Part shown: piece after piece, positions 1 through 8,577 of the stretch
How positions within the stretch are numbered: the stretch's first letter is position 1
Layout of the letters: each line of letters begins with the position of its first letter
Assembly (NCBI GenBank): GCA_965214035.1
Contig: OZ243932.1
Span: 186,001-250,000 of the forward strand
Origin: JAJDYQ01 sp965214035
GTDB lineage: Bacteria; Pseudomonadota; Gammaproteobacteria; JAJDYQ01
DNA length: 64,000 nt
Direction: 5' to 3'
Program-made: the position numbers and the translations under genes
The notes under the pieces: generated by a model
Seen by the model: the letters and a program-made list of their open reading frames with translations, nothing else
Told to the model about the DNA's origin: nothing
Database searches by the model: none

Positions 1-1065
1 ACCGTAACGCATCTGAAAACGCCGGTTAAGCTGAGTGATGCGTTGTGGGCGCCAGAATGCTTCGGGCAGTACGGCCTCGTGAAAATGCTGAATCAGCATT
101 TCATTTAATCGGCTCAACTCCATGACCGTGCGGTAATACTTCTGCATAAACCGTTCGACCGGTTCATTACCCTGACCCGGATAGCCGAGCTGCCCGGCCA
201 GCGTGCGTTGCAGCTCAAATGATAGACGGTCTTCGCCACGACCTGTCAGCAAATGTAATGCGATCCGTATTTTGCTGAGATACTCCCGGCCCTCCTGCAG
301 GGTATTGAACTCCCCTTCGGTTAAAAAGCCGGAATCTTTGAGTATCGTCACCCTGCGGGTTTCAAAGTGACGTTTTGCTATCCAGCCGATAATATGAATA
401 TCCCTTAATCCGCCCGGACTCTCCTTGATATTGGGTTCCAGCTTATAAGCCGTATTCCGATATTTTTGATGGCGTCTTTTTTGTTCCTCGACTTTGGCGG
501 CATAGAATTTTTTACTGGGCCACAAGCGTCTATTGGCAGTTGCCTTACGTATTTGATCATAAAGGGCAGGAGGGCCATTGAGCAGACGGGCCTCAAGAAG
601 ATTAGTAATGACAGTAATGTCATTTTTTGCCTCTTCAGCCGTTTCCTTAACGGTGCGGACGCTATGACCGACCTCCAGACCGATATCCCATAGCAGGGTT
701 AGAAATCTCTGTACATTTTCCCGGGCAGTGGGCGAAATATTTCTCTCGGTCAGCACCATGAGATCAATATCAGAACCGGGGAAAAGCTCATTTCTGCCAT
801 AGCCGCCTACCGCCAGCAGGGCCACCTCTTTCTGCTGCCCGGTCAGGGCGGGCTGCCAGGCCAGTAGCAACACCTCGTCCACAAACCGGGCATAACCTCG
901 CGTCAGCTCTCTGGGTGAAGCATCTGATCGAAGGCGCTCCTGAAGAACACACCTGCCGGCGGCCAGGGCCTTTTTAAAGGCGGAAATGGATGCCGGTGTA
1001 TCGTCCAGATCAACCGCCAATACTTCCAGAATGGGGGCGTAGGCAGCGAACTCCGGGGTGGACAT
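1..1065 (-). CDS. glnD: Bifunctional uridylyltransferase/uridylyl-removing enzyme GlnD (5' part, runs off the window)
   Basis: GlnD adds and removes UMP on PII signal proteins in response to glutamine, setting glutamine synthetase and nitrogen gene activity. The 355 visible codons stay open from the ATG at 1065 to the window edge and encode the N-terminal nucleotidyltransferase region. The nucleotide-binding GGYGRNELFP stretch (about residues 87-96) is followed by the metal-binding SDIDL motif (D99 and D101), as in characterised GlnD. An ESPGGLRDI-like segment further on also fits the family. The HD and ACT domains would lie outside the window. The start overlaps the map stop by one base (TAATG), so the two genes look translationally coupled. 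The identification is firm; only length and completeness are unknown. Confidence 0.95.
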   Translation of the reverse strand, partial: MSTPEFAAYAPILEVLAVDLDDTPASISAFKKALAAGRCVLQERLRSDASPRELTRGYARFVDEVLLLAWQPALTGQQKEVALLAVGGYGRNELFPGSDIDLMVLTERNISPTARENVQRFLTLLWDIGLEVGHSVRTVKETAEEAKNDITVITNLLEARLLNGPPALYDQIRKATANRRLWPSKKFYAAKVEEQKRRHQKYRNTAYKLEPNIKESPGGLRDIHIIGWIAKRHFETRRVTILKDSGFLTEGEFNTLQEGREYLSKIRIALHLLTGRGEDRLSFELQRTLAGQLGYPGQGNEPVERFMQKYYRTVMELSRLNEMLIQHFHEAVLPEAFWRPQRITQLNRRFQMRYG

Positions 1066-1859
1066 TACCGGCGCCAGTCAGGCGGAGGCTGGTGGCTCTT
1101 CCCGACAGGGCTGAGAGTCAACACCTCATATCCGCTATCGGTAACCAGAATAGTATGCTCCCACTGTGCCGACAGGCTTCTGTCCTTGGTGATAACCGTC
1201 CACTTGTCGCCAAGAAGTTTGGTATGCCTCTTGCCGATATTGACCATGGGCTCAATGGTAAAGATCATCCCCGGCTCCAGCGTCAGGCCAGTGCCTGCTT
1301 GGCCGAAATGCAGCACCTGCGGGTCCTCATGGAACAGCCTGCCGATACCATGCCCGCAATACTCCCGAACGACGGAACAATGACAGGACTCTGCACGGGT
1401 TTGAATGGCATAACCTATATCGCCAAGCCGCGTTCCGGGTTTAACCAGTTCTATGCCGGTCCACATACAGTCATAAGCGACACGGGTCACTCTTTTCGCT
1501 TGAGTAGAGATTTCGCCGACAGAAAACATACGGCTGGTATCGCCATGATAACCATCCTTGATAACAGTAATGTCGATATTGATGATATCGCCTTTTTTGA
1601 GGCGTTTATCTCCGGGAATACCGTGGCAGACCTGATGATTGACAGAAGTGCAGATGGATTTCGGGAAGCCGCGGTAATTCAATGGTGCCGGAATAGCGTG
1701 CTGGGTATTGACAATATAGTCATGGCATATAGCGTTGAGCTGATCGGTAGTTACCCCGGCATTGACATGGGGGCCAATCATATCCAGCACTTCGGCGGCC
1801 AGACGTCCGGCCTTGCGCATCTTCTCTATTTCTGCAGGTGTTTTGATGCTGACTGTCAT
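1065..1859 (-). CDS. map: Type I methionine aminopeptidase
   Basis: A cytosolic dimetal enzyme that removes the initiator methionine from nascent proteins. The 264-residue length is normal for the short bacterial type I form. All five metal ligands are present: D96 (NIDITV), D107 (GDTSR), H170 (GHGIG), E203 (TIEP) and E234 (QWEHT), plus the substrate-binding H79. It is divergent from rpsB and lies directly upstream of glnD, the arrangement seen in many gammaproteobacteria. A 245-base gap separates it from rpsB and must hold both promoters. The last residues (after about 250) are a short proline-rich tail of no known role. Confidence 0.97.
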   Translation of the reverse strand: MTVSIKTPAEIEKMRKAGRLAAEVLDMIGPHVNAGVTTDQLNAICHDYIVNTQHAIPAPLNYRGFPKSICTSVNHQVCHGIPGDKRLKKGDIINIDITVIKDGYHGDTSRMFSVGEISTQAKRVTRVAYDCMWTGIELVKPGTRLGDIGYAIQTRAESCHCSVVREYCGHGIGRLFHEDPQVLHFGQAGTGLTLEPGMIFTIEPMVNIGKRHTKLLGDKWTVITKDRSLSAQWEHTILVTDSGYEVLTLSPVGKSHQPPPDWRR

Positions 1860-1919
1860 GGTGTACTCCCGAAAATTTCACCGATTTACGAAAAAATCCT
1901 GATTTTGCGGCAAAGTGAT

Positions 1920-1948
1920 TTGTCGGCAACGGATTGTTATGGTATAAA
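1920..1948 (+). promoter_or_regulatory. Sigma-70-type promoter for the rpsB operon, with long leader
   Basis: TTGTCG (1920-1925) and TATAAA (1943-1948) are separated by exactly 17 bases, a good fit to a sigma-70 promoter. Transcription would begin near 1955, leaving a leader of about 150 nt before rpsB. In other gammaproteobacteria the rpsB leader is an S2-binding autoregulatory RNA. Such an element may exist here, but I did not fold it. An AGGAG Shine-Dalgarno lies at 2090-2094, just before the ATG at 2105. Confidence 0.55.
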
Positions 1949-2104
1949 GCGCACGCTCGCAGCACAAGAGGCTTGTTGAGTACATCATTTGTAAATACAC
2001 GCGCATACCGTCACGGCGGGTGGGTGCCTGATTCCGGTTCGACCCTCAGGTTATCTGCCGGGGTAGTGCGCAGGATTAACCCACACGATCAGGAGTCGAA
2101 TAGA

Positions 2105-3541
2105 ATGTCAAACGTTACCATGCGCCAACTGTTGGAAGCGGGCGTACACTTTGGTCATCAGACCCGTTACTGGAATCCGGGGATGGCCCCCTACATATTC
2201 GGCCATCGCAGCAAGATCCACATTATTAATCTTGAAAAGACCCTGCCGATGCTGGGCGACGCGCTCAATTATCTTGGCAAACTGGCTGCGGGTCGTGGCA
2301 AAATTCTTTTTGTAGGTACCAAGCGTGCGGCACGTGAGCCGGTTGCCAGAGCAGCCGAGCGTTGTGAAATGCCCTATGTCAGCCAGCGCTGGCTGGGTGG
2401 TATGCTGACAAACTTCAAAACCGTGCGTCAGTCTGTTGAACGCATGAAAAGTATTGAAGCCATGGAAGAAGATGGTCGCATGGCTCGTTTGAGCAAGAAA
2501 GAGGCGTTGGGGCTGCGTCGTGAAGCAGCCAAGCTGAATAAAAGCCTGGGCGGAATTCGCAACATGGACTACCTGCCTGATGCACTCTTCGTGATCGATG
2601 TCGGTTATGAAAATATCGCCGTCAGTGAAGCGAACAAACTGGGCATCCCGGTAGTTGGAATAGTGGACACCAACAACAGGACTAATGGTATCGACTACAT
2701 TATCCCCGGCAATGACGATGCCATTCGTGCAATCACCCTTTTTACAGAAGTCACAGCCGATGCGATCATGGAAGGCCATAAATCGGCTGCTTCGCAATCG
2801 GTCCCTGAGGGACTTGTTGAAGTCGAAGAACACAAACCCGGAACGGGCGCACCTGAAACGAAACCTGGCAAAAAAACGGCAAAAGTCACCACAAAGAAAA
2901 AAATAACCGTTACAGCTCCCGAAGAAGCCCGGGAGAACGCACCGGCTGAAACGCAGGAAGCAGTGAAAGCTGCCGATGAAAAAGATGACAGAGAAAAAGC
3001 CATTGCCGAGAAAGAGGCAGAGGCAGTGACTGAAGAAAAAGCGGCTTCCGAACAGAAAGACACCAGTCCGGAGTCCGCCCCGGAGCTTATGGAACAGCGC
3101 GTGGAAACCTATTACACCACCAATGGTAAAACCCCGTTCAAGGCCCTGCCGGGCAGGGCGGTTGAGGCGGCATATATAACAGCCGCGTTTATTCTTGCCG
3201 GAGAGATCGAATTATCCGATGAGAATAAAATTATCCCTGGTCGCAAGGCAAAAAAGCCATCATTGATTCGGCAACTTCTGGGAGCATCGGCGCTCAACTA
3301 CTGGAAGAGCAAAGGCTATTATGACCAGCACACCGACAGGCTGACAGAAAGCGGTCGAGAACTTCTTGGAGCCCGTTTAAGCGGTCAGGCCAGATCATAC
3401 CGAACAACACCAGAGATGGTCGTTACACTGCTCAAGGCAGTCACGACAGGAGGAAGTCACAGGATAGAGGAACAAGATATTGACTTCAAAGAAAAGATAA
3501 CTATCGAAGCGCCGGAGCACAGTAGTGATGAACAGGCCTGA
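2105..3541 (+). CDS. rpsB: 30S ribosomal protein S2 with a long C-terminal extension
   Basis: S2 binds the small subunit and is needed for recruiting S1. Residues 1 to about 228 are a complete, ordinary S2, with the family hallmarks VHFGHQTRYWNPGM, FVGTKRAA, RWLGGMLTNF and GIVDTNNRT. The E. coli protein ends near residue 241, but this frame continues without a stop to residue 478. Residues about 230-328 are a charged low-complexity linker rich in Lys, Glu, Ala and Pro. Residues about 329-465 look globular, with aromatic and hydrophobic positions (ETYYTTNGKTPF, AAYITAAFILAGEIEL, SALNYWKSKGYYD, LTESGRELL). The frame could open earlier, at 1934, but the ATG at 2105 matches the S2 N-terminus and has an AGGAG site. 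The following tsf has its own ribosome site. I do not recognise the extra domain. Confidence 0.93.
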   Translation: MSNVTMRQLLEAGVHFGHQTRYWNPGMAPYIFGHRSKIHIINLEKTLPMLGDALNYLGKLAAGRGKILFVGTKRAAREPVARAAERCEMPYVSQRWLGGMLTNFKTVRQSVERMKSIEAMEEDGRMARLSKKEALGLRREAAKLNKSLGGIRNMDYLPDALFVIDVGYENIAVSEANKLGIPVVGIVDTNNRTNGIDYIIPGNDDAIRAITLFTEVTADAIMEGHKSAASQSVPEGLVEVEEHKPGTGAPETKPGKKTAKVTTKKKITVTAPEEARENAPAETQEAVKAADEKDDREKAIAEKEAEAVTEEKAASEQKDTSPESAPELMEQRVETYYTTNGKTPFKALPGRAVEAAYITAAFILAGEIELSDENKIIPGRKAKKPSLIRQLLGASALNYWKSKGYYDQHTDRLTESGRELLGARLSGQARSYRTTPEMVVTLLKAVTTGGSHRIEEQDIDFKEKITIEAPEHSSDEQA

Positions 3542-3597
3542 TTATTCGATGAACTTTCTCCCGGTTTTTACGATTTTGGTTTTGAGAGATTATTAAA

Positions 3598-4485
3598 ATG
3601 GCAATTACTGCTGCGATGGTTAAGGACCTGCGCCAACGTACCGGCGCAGGCATGATGGAATGTAAAAAATCATTGGTTGAAGCCAATGGAGACATAGACG
3701 CCGCCGCCGACCTTTTGCGTAAGGCGGGTGTAGTCAGAGCGGATAAAAAAGCGGGGCGTATAGCTGCCGAGGGCATTGTAACAATCGCTGAGGAAGACAA
3801 CGCCGTGGCGATTTTAGAAGTGAACTGCGAGACCGATTTCGCGGCCAGAAATGACGATTTCAAAGACTATGTCGAAGCACTGGCAAAGCGGATACTGGCT
3901 GAGCGGCCTGCGGATGTGGCGGCTTTGAATACTCTGCCTCTGCATGATGGTGGTAATTCGGTAGCCGACAGCCTGAAAGACCTGATCGGTAAAGTCGGTG
4001 AAAACATGAATATCCGCCGCTTCAGGGTCATGGAAGGTGATAATCCTGGCAGCTATCTGCACAAGGTCGGTCCGGCGGCGCGTATTGGCGTGACAGTCTT
4101 GCTGGAAGGTGGTGATGCCACCTTGGCCCGCGATATTGCGATGCACATTGCAGCCTCTGCTCCGCAGTTTATTGATATCGATGCCGTTGATCCGGAAGTG
4201 CTGAAAAAAGAAAAAGCCATTCTGACAGAGCAGGCAAAAGAAAGTGGCAAGCCTGCTGATATTATTGAAAAAATGGTTGCGGGGCGCGTGAACAAATTTC
4301 TGCAGGAAATTACCCTGCTGGGCCAGCCTTTTGTCAAAGATACGGACACAACCATTGAAGGTCTGCTCAAGGCAAATAATGCCAGAGTGATTTCATTCAT
4401 CCGCTTCGAGCTCGGTGAGGGCCTTGAAAAGAAAGCAGAGAACTTCGCCGAAGAAGTGATGGCTCAAGCCAAAGCCGTGCAATAA
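3598..4485 (+). CDS. tsf: Translation elongation factor Ts
   Basis: EF-Ts is the guanine nucleotide exchange factor for EF-Tu. The protein has 295 residues, slightly above the E. coli length. It opens with the conserved UBA-type segment VKDLRQRTGAGMMECKKSL, and the TDFAARND segment matches the EF-Ts core that contacts EF-Tu. It follows rpsB after 56 bases, with a GAGAG site just upstream of the ATG. Its stop codon shares one base with the pyrH start (TAATG), so pyrH translation is probably coupled to it. Nothing unusual is seen. Confidence 0.97.
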   Translation: MAITAAMVKDLRQRTGAGMMECKKSLVEANGDIDAAADLLRKAGVVRADKKAGRIAAEGIVTIAEEDNAVAILEVNCETDFAARNDDFKDYVEALAKRILAERPADVAALNTLPLHDGGNSVADSLKDLIGKVGENMNIRRFRVMEGDNPGSYLHKVGPAARIGVTVLLEGGDATLARDIAMHIAASAPQFIDIDAVDPEVLKKEKAILTEQAKESGKPADIIEKMVAGRVNKFLQEITLLGQPFVKDTDTTIEGLLKANNARVISFIRFELGEGLEKKAENFAEEVMAQAKAVQ

Positions 4486-5201
4486 TGTCTTCGACACCGG
4501 TTTTCAAGCGTATCCTTCTCAAACTGAGTGGTGAAGCCCTGATGGGGGCTGGTGATTATGGCATTGATCCGGAAATGATCGGTTTCGTTGCGTCCGAAGT
4601 CGAATCCGTTACTGAACTGGGCGTGCAGGTTGGTGTAGTGATTGGTGGTGGTAATATATTCCGTGGTGCCGGTTTGGCGGCGGGTGGTATGGACCGGGTA
4701 ACTGGAGATCATATGGGGATGCTGGCGACAGTGATTAACTCTCTGGCAATGCAGGAAGCGCTGGAAAAGCTCGATTTGCGAGCACGTGTCATGTCAGCAA
4801 TTTCAATCAATGAAATGTGCGAAGACTATATTCGCCGCCGCGCAGTACGACACCTTGAGAAAGGGCGGGTAGCGATATTCGCGGCGGGTACGGGTAACCC
4901 GTTCTTTACTACGGACTCTGCGGCCAGCCTGCGTGCGGTTGAAGTCGGTGCTGATATTCTTTTGAAAGCGACCAGGGTTGATGGAGTTTACTCGGCTGAC
5001 CCTGTTAAAAATCCTGATGCTACCCGTTACAGCCGGGTTTCCTATGACGAAGCACTGTCCCGAAAGCTGGGTGTGATGGATGCCACAGCGATTGTATTAT
5101 GTCGAGACAACAACCTGCCTTTGCGGGTGTTCGATATCAATGAAAAAGATGCACTGAGGCACCTGATGCTGGGTGCTGATGTTGGCACACTGGTCAATTA
5201 A
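4485..5201 (+). CDS. pyrH: UMP kinase
   Basis: Phosphorylates UMP to UDP using ATP, the committed step towards UTP and CTP. It is a bacterial hexameric amino-acid-kinase fold enzyme. The 238 residues include the phosphate-binding KLSGEAL near the N-terminus, the VIGGGNIFRG loop, the GTGNPFFTTDSAA UMP site and the ATRVDGVYSADP signature. It overlaps tsf by one base and precedes frr by 23 bases, the standard order. Confidence 0.97.
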   Translation: MSSTPVFKRILLKLSGEALMGAGDYGIDPEMIGFVASEVESVTELGVQVGVVIGGGNIFRGAGLAAGGMDRVTGDHMGMLATVINSLAMQEALEKLDLRARVMSAISINEMCEDYIRRRAVRHLEKGRVAIFAAGTGNPFFTTDSAASLRAVEVGADILLKATRVDGVYSADPVKNPDATRYSRVSYDEALSRKLGVMDATAIVLCRDNNLPLRVFDINEKDALRHLMLGADVGTLVN

Positions 5202-5224
5202 TCCGGGTAAACAGGGAGACACAG

Positions 5225-5782
5225 ATGGTTGAAGAAGTTATAAAAGCTGCCAGACGCAGGATGGGCAAATCACTGGATGCGCTGGCTGCAGAACTTACAA
5301 AAATACGTACCGGGCGCGCCAATGCGAGCTTGTTGGACCATATAAAAGTGGAGTACTACGGTTCCGAAGTGCCGCTCAACAATGTGGCTAATATCATTGC
5401 CGAAGATGCCCGCACCCTGACCATCACTGCCTATGAAAAGGACACCGTCCCGGTTATTGAAAAAGCCATCCTGTCATCCGGTCTGGGCATTACGCCGAAT
5501 ACAATGGGCACGGTTATCCGGATTCCGATGCCGCCACTGACCGAAGAACGCCGCCGTGATCTGGTGAAAATTGTTAAAGGTGAAGCTGAAGGTGCCAGAG
5601 TGGCCATGCGGAATATACGTCGTGATGCCAACAGTGATTTAAAAACCATGACCAGAGAAAAGCAGATTGCCGAAGACGAAGAGCATCGGGGGACGGACCG
5701 GGTACAAAAATTGACGAATGAGTTTGTTGCCCGTATTGATGTCATAATTGCGGAGAAAGAAAAGGAGCTCCTGGAAATCTAG
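5225..5782 (+). CDS. frr: Ribosome recycling factor
   Basis: RRF splits post-termination ribosomes together with EF-G. The 185-residue protein has the tRNA-mimic helical domain sequence (LAAELTKIRTGRAN near residues 20-34), the small domain around residues 40-100 (YYGSEVPLNN), and the C-terminal helices with RRDLVKIVKGEAE and RRDANSDLK. A GGGAG site lies just before the ATG. Standard position between pyrH and uppS. Confidence 0.97.
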   Translation: MVEEVIKAARRRMGKSLDALAAELTKIRTGRANASLLDHIKVEYYGSEVPLNNVANIIAEDARTLTITAYEKDTVPVIEKAILSSGLGITPNTMGTVIRIPMPPLTEERRRDLVKIVKGEAEGARVAMRNIRRDANSDLKTMTREKQIAEDEEHRGTDRVQKLTNEFVARIDVIIAEKEKELLEI

Positions 5783-5787
5783 CATTT

Positions 5788-6549
5788 ATGGGAGCTGTTG
5801 CTGACAATAAGGCTTTGATCATGCCCGAACACATTGCGATTATCATGGATGGTAATGGGCGCTGGGCGAAGCGGCGCAATGAATCGCGGCACAAGGGTCA
5901 TCGTCAGGGAATAAAATCCGTCAAGAATATCGTCAGGGCATGTATAAAAAACAATGTTCGCTACCTGACACTATTTGCCTTCAGTAGTGAGAACTGGAAG
6001 CGACCGCGTGCGGAAGTTGGCCTGTTAATGGACCTGTTTATAGCGGCACTGGGCAGTGAGATCAAAGAGCTGGACGAAAATGGTGTTCGGTTGCGTTTTA
6101 TTGGTGATCGCAACCATATTCCTGCCGATGTTCAGCGAGCCATGGAAGATGCGGAAACACGCACGGCATCCAACGATGCCCTGATACTGATTATTGCTGT
6201 CAGTTACGGTGGGCGGTGGGACATAATGCAGGCCGCGCAACGACTGGCCGAGCAAGTCAGCTCCAAAGAAATCAACGTGGAAGATATTACAGAAGAATCC
6301 CTGTCAGAAAATATCTCCACGGTGGATATTCCTGCGCCGGACCTGTTTATACGTACCGGAGGCGAGCACCGCATAAGCAACTTCCTTCTATGGCAACTGG
6401 CTTATACCGAACTCTATTTTACCGACACCCTGTGGCCGGACTTCAATGAAATGGCCTTTGGCAGAGCGTTAAAAGACTATGCCAAACGTCAGCGCCGCTA
6501 CGGGATGACCTCGGAACAAGTGACATCCGGCAAGGTTACTCATGCCTAA
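5788..6549 (+). CDS. uppS: Di-trans,poly-cis-undecaprenyl-diphosphate synthase (UPP synthase)
   Basis: Condenses isopentenyl diphosphate onto farnesyl diphosphate to make the C55 carrier lipid of peptidoglycan and O-antigen synthesis. The HIAIIMDGNGRWAKRR motif carries the catalytic Asp. The RHKGHRQG, FAFSSENWKRP and RTGGEHRISNFLLWQ motifs are all present. The coordinates use the first ATG (253 residues). A second ATG at 5821, eleven codons in, starts directly before PEHIAIIMDG and has a better ribosome site (AAGG eight bases upstream), so the true protein may be 242 residues. The end overlaps cdsA by eight bases. Confidence 0.96.
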   Translation: MGAVADNKALIMPEHIAIIMDGNGRWAKRRNESRHKGHRQGIKSVKNIVRACIKNNVRYLTLFAFSSENWKRPRAEVGLLMDLFIAALGSEIKELDENGVRLRFIGDRNHIPADVQRAMEDAETRTASNDALILIIAVSYGGRWDIMQAAQRLAEQVSSKEINVEDITEESLSENISTVDIPAPDLFIRTGGEHRISNFLLWQLAYTELYFTDTLWPDFNEMAFGRALKDYAKRQRRYGMTSEQVTSGKVTHA

Positions 6550-7387
6550 GGTCCGTATTTTCACGGCACTGGTGCTCATCCCGTTACTGTTGGCAGCGAT
6601 TATCTGGCTGCCTACCGGCTACCTTGCCGTATTTCTGGGCGGTATTATTCTGATGGGTGGCTGGGAATGGTCCCGCCTGTCCGGTTTTGTCGATGGAATA
6701 CCTCGACTGATCTATGTTGGTCTGATTGCAGCAACCATGTGGTATGGATATGACTGGATAGGCCGGCACCATGCCGTACAATACATGCTGTATTTCATAC
6801 TGATCGGATGGATACTGGCGTTTATCGGGTTGGCACTGGTCCCGGTAGAAAAAATGCTGTCAAACACAATCAGCTCGTATTTTCGCGGCCTGATCGGAAT
6901 AGTCATATTGATTTCATCCTGGCTCTCCCTGCTATGGCTGCACTCACTGGGAGACCATGGCTTACACCTTCTGCTATCCTTATTCATACTGATCTGGATG
7001 GCAGACACAGGTGCCTACTTCATCGGCAGGCTGGCAGGCATTACCCGACTGGCACCAACCATCAGCCCCGGAAAAACCCTGCAAGGAACCTATGGAGGAC
7101 TGGCCGCAACAGTCATCTCGGCCCTCCTGCTCAGCTATCCCCTGCAATTCGATGATATACACCGACTGCAATTTATCAGTCTGGCCCTGCTCATCGGCAT
7201 TTTTTCAACGGTTGGTGACCTGCTTGAAAGTGTAATGAAGCGCACTTCTGGTCTGAAAGACAGCGGCAACCTGCTTCCGGGGCACGGTGGTGTTATGGAT
7301 AGAATTGACAGCCTGACTGCTGCCGCGCCGGTCTATGTACTGGCGCTGGGCTGGTTTCCTGGGCTTATGCCGGGTATTCAGCCATGA
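6542..7387 (+). CDS. cdsA: Phosphatidate cytidylyltransferase
   Basis: Integral inner-membrane enzyme that makes CDP-diacylglycerol, the precursor of all phospholipids, from phosphatidate and CTP. The 281 residues form several hydrophobic helices. Near the C-terminus lies the full CDS signature: SVMKRTSGLKDSGNLLPGHG followed by GVMDRID. It overlaps uppS by eight bases upstream and dxr by four bases (ATGA) downstream, so the three genes form one tight translational unit. Confidence 0.96.
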   Translation: MPKVRIFTALVLIPLLLAAIIWLPTGYLAVFLGGIILMGGWEWSRLSGFVDGIPRLIYVGLIAATMWYGYDWIGRHHAVQYMLYFILIGWILAFIGLALVPVEKMLSNTISSYFRGLIGIVILISSWLSLLWLHSLGDHGLHLLLSLFILIWMADTGAYFIGRLAGITRLAPTISPGKTLQGTYGGLAATVISALLLSYPLQFDDIHRLQFISLALLIGIFSTVGDLLESVMKRTSGLKDSGNLLPGHGGVMDRIDSLTAAAPVYVLALGWFPGLMPGIQP

Positions 7388-8577
7388 GAGACCCCGACCA
7401 TCGAATCGGCATAACAATACTTGGGGCAACCGGTTCCATTGGTTACAATACACTGGATGTGCTCACCCGACATCATCAGCAATATGAAATAATCGCCCTG
7501 ACGGCAAACGACAATGTTCAGCGCATGACTGAAATATGCCGTACCCACCGACCGAAGGTGGCAGTAATGGTCAATGTGGTTGCCGCGAAAAAGCTGGCCA
7601 CCAATCTGGCTGATACGGATATTGAAGTTATATCCGGTGCCGAATCCTTGCAACATGTTGCCTGCCGGGAAGATGTTGCCTATGTTATGGCCGCGATTGT
7701 CGGTGCGGCGGGGCTGCTATCCACTCTGGCGGCGGCCAAAGCCGGTAAGCGCATATTACTGGCCAATAAAGAGGCGCTGGTCATGTCTGGAGACATACTG
7801 ATGCGGACCATACAGGAAAACGGAGCGGAACTGCTGCCGATTGACAGCGAACACAATGCCATTTTCCAGTCTCTGCCGGACAACTTTCGTGATGGCCTGT
7901 CGCAGGCAGGTGTTAAACGCATCTATCTGACGGCATCAGGGGGAGCGCTTAGAACGATGCCGATAGAACAACTTGATTCAGTAACGCCCGAGCAGGCCAC
8001 TGCGCATCCGAACTGGGACATGGGGCGCAAAATCTCGGTTGATTCTGCGACCATGATGAACAAGGGCCTGGAAGTGATTGAAGCGCACTGGCTTTTTGGA
8101 GCGTCGGCCTGTGATATTCAAGTCGTCATACACCCTGAAAGCATTGTTCACTCCATGGTGGCATACTCCGACGGGTCAGTGCTGGCGCAACTGGGCAACC
8201 CCGATATGCGCACACCGATTACCCACAGTCTGGCGTGGCCGGACCGTTATGAATCAGGAGTTGAACCTCTGAACATCCTTGAAATTGCCCGATTGAACTT
8301 TGAAGCCCCGGACATGCGCAGATTTCCATGTCTGGAACTGGCCTATGAAGCCCTGCGACAGGGAGGGACATCGCCGGCGACACTGAATGCTGCGAACGAA
8401 GTAGCGGTTGAAGCGTTTCTTGACAACCGGTTAAAATTTACCCGGATTCCAGGTTTGATCAAGCAAGTGCTGGAGACAGCGGAGCACTACCCGGCAGACT
8501 CTCTTGAGACTATTCTTGTGGCGGACAGACAAGCCCGTACGACTGCCGAAACCCTGCTATCCACAGGTGTTGCATAA
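7384..8577 (+). CDS. dxr: 1-deoxy-D-xylulose 5-phosphate reductoisomerase
   Basis: First committed enzyme of the MEP isoprenoid pathway, converting DXP to MEP with NADPH. The 397 residues begin with the dinucleotide-binding ITILGATGSIG. The metal and substrate site IDSEHNAIFQSL lies near the middle, followed by TASGGALR, NWDMGRKISVDSATMMNKGLE and HPESIVHSMV. Its product feeds the UppS substrate made two genes upstream. It overlaps cdsA by four bases, and its stop shares one base with the rseP start. Confidence 0.97.
   Translation: MRDPDHRIGITILGATGSIGYNTLDVLTRHHQQYEIIALTANDNVQRMTEICRTHRPKVAVMVNVVAAKKLATNLADTDIEVISGAESLQHVACREDVAYVMAAIVGAAGLLSTLAAAKAGKRILLANKEALVMSGDILMRTIQENGAELLPIDSEHNAIFQSLPDNFRDGLSQAGVKRIYLTASGGALRTMPIEQLDSVTPEQATAHPNWDMGRKISVDSATMMNKGLEVIEAHWLFGASACDIQVVIHPESIVHSMVAYSDGSVLAQLGNPDMRTPITHSLAWPDRYESGVEPLNILEIARLNFEAPDMRRFPCLELAYEALRQGGTSPATLNAANEVAVEAFLDNRLKFTRIPGLIKQVLETAEHYPADSLETILVADRQARTTAETLLSTGVA

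Noticed and set aside
990..1979. A 329-residue plus-strand frame across map and the start of glnD
   Set aside because: map is supported by all five metal ligands and glnD by its catalytic motif. The opposite frame has no recognisable feature.
1934..2104. Earlier in-frame start of rpsB at 1934
   Set aside because: It overlaps the predicted promoter, lacks S2 similarity, and the ATG at 2105 has an AGGAG site and the conserved S2 N-terminus.
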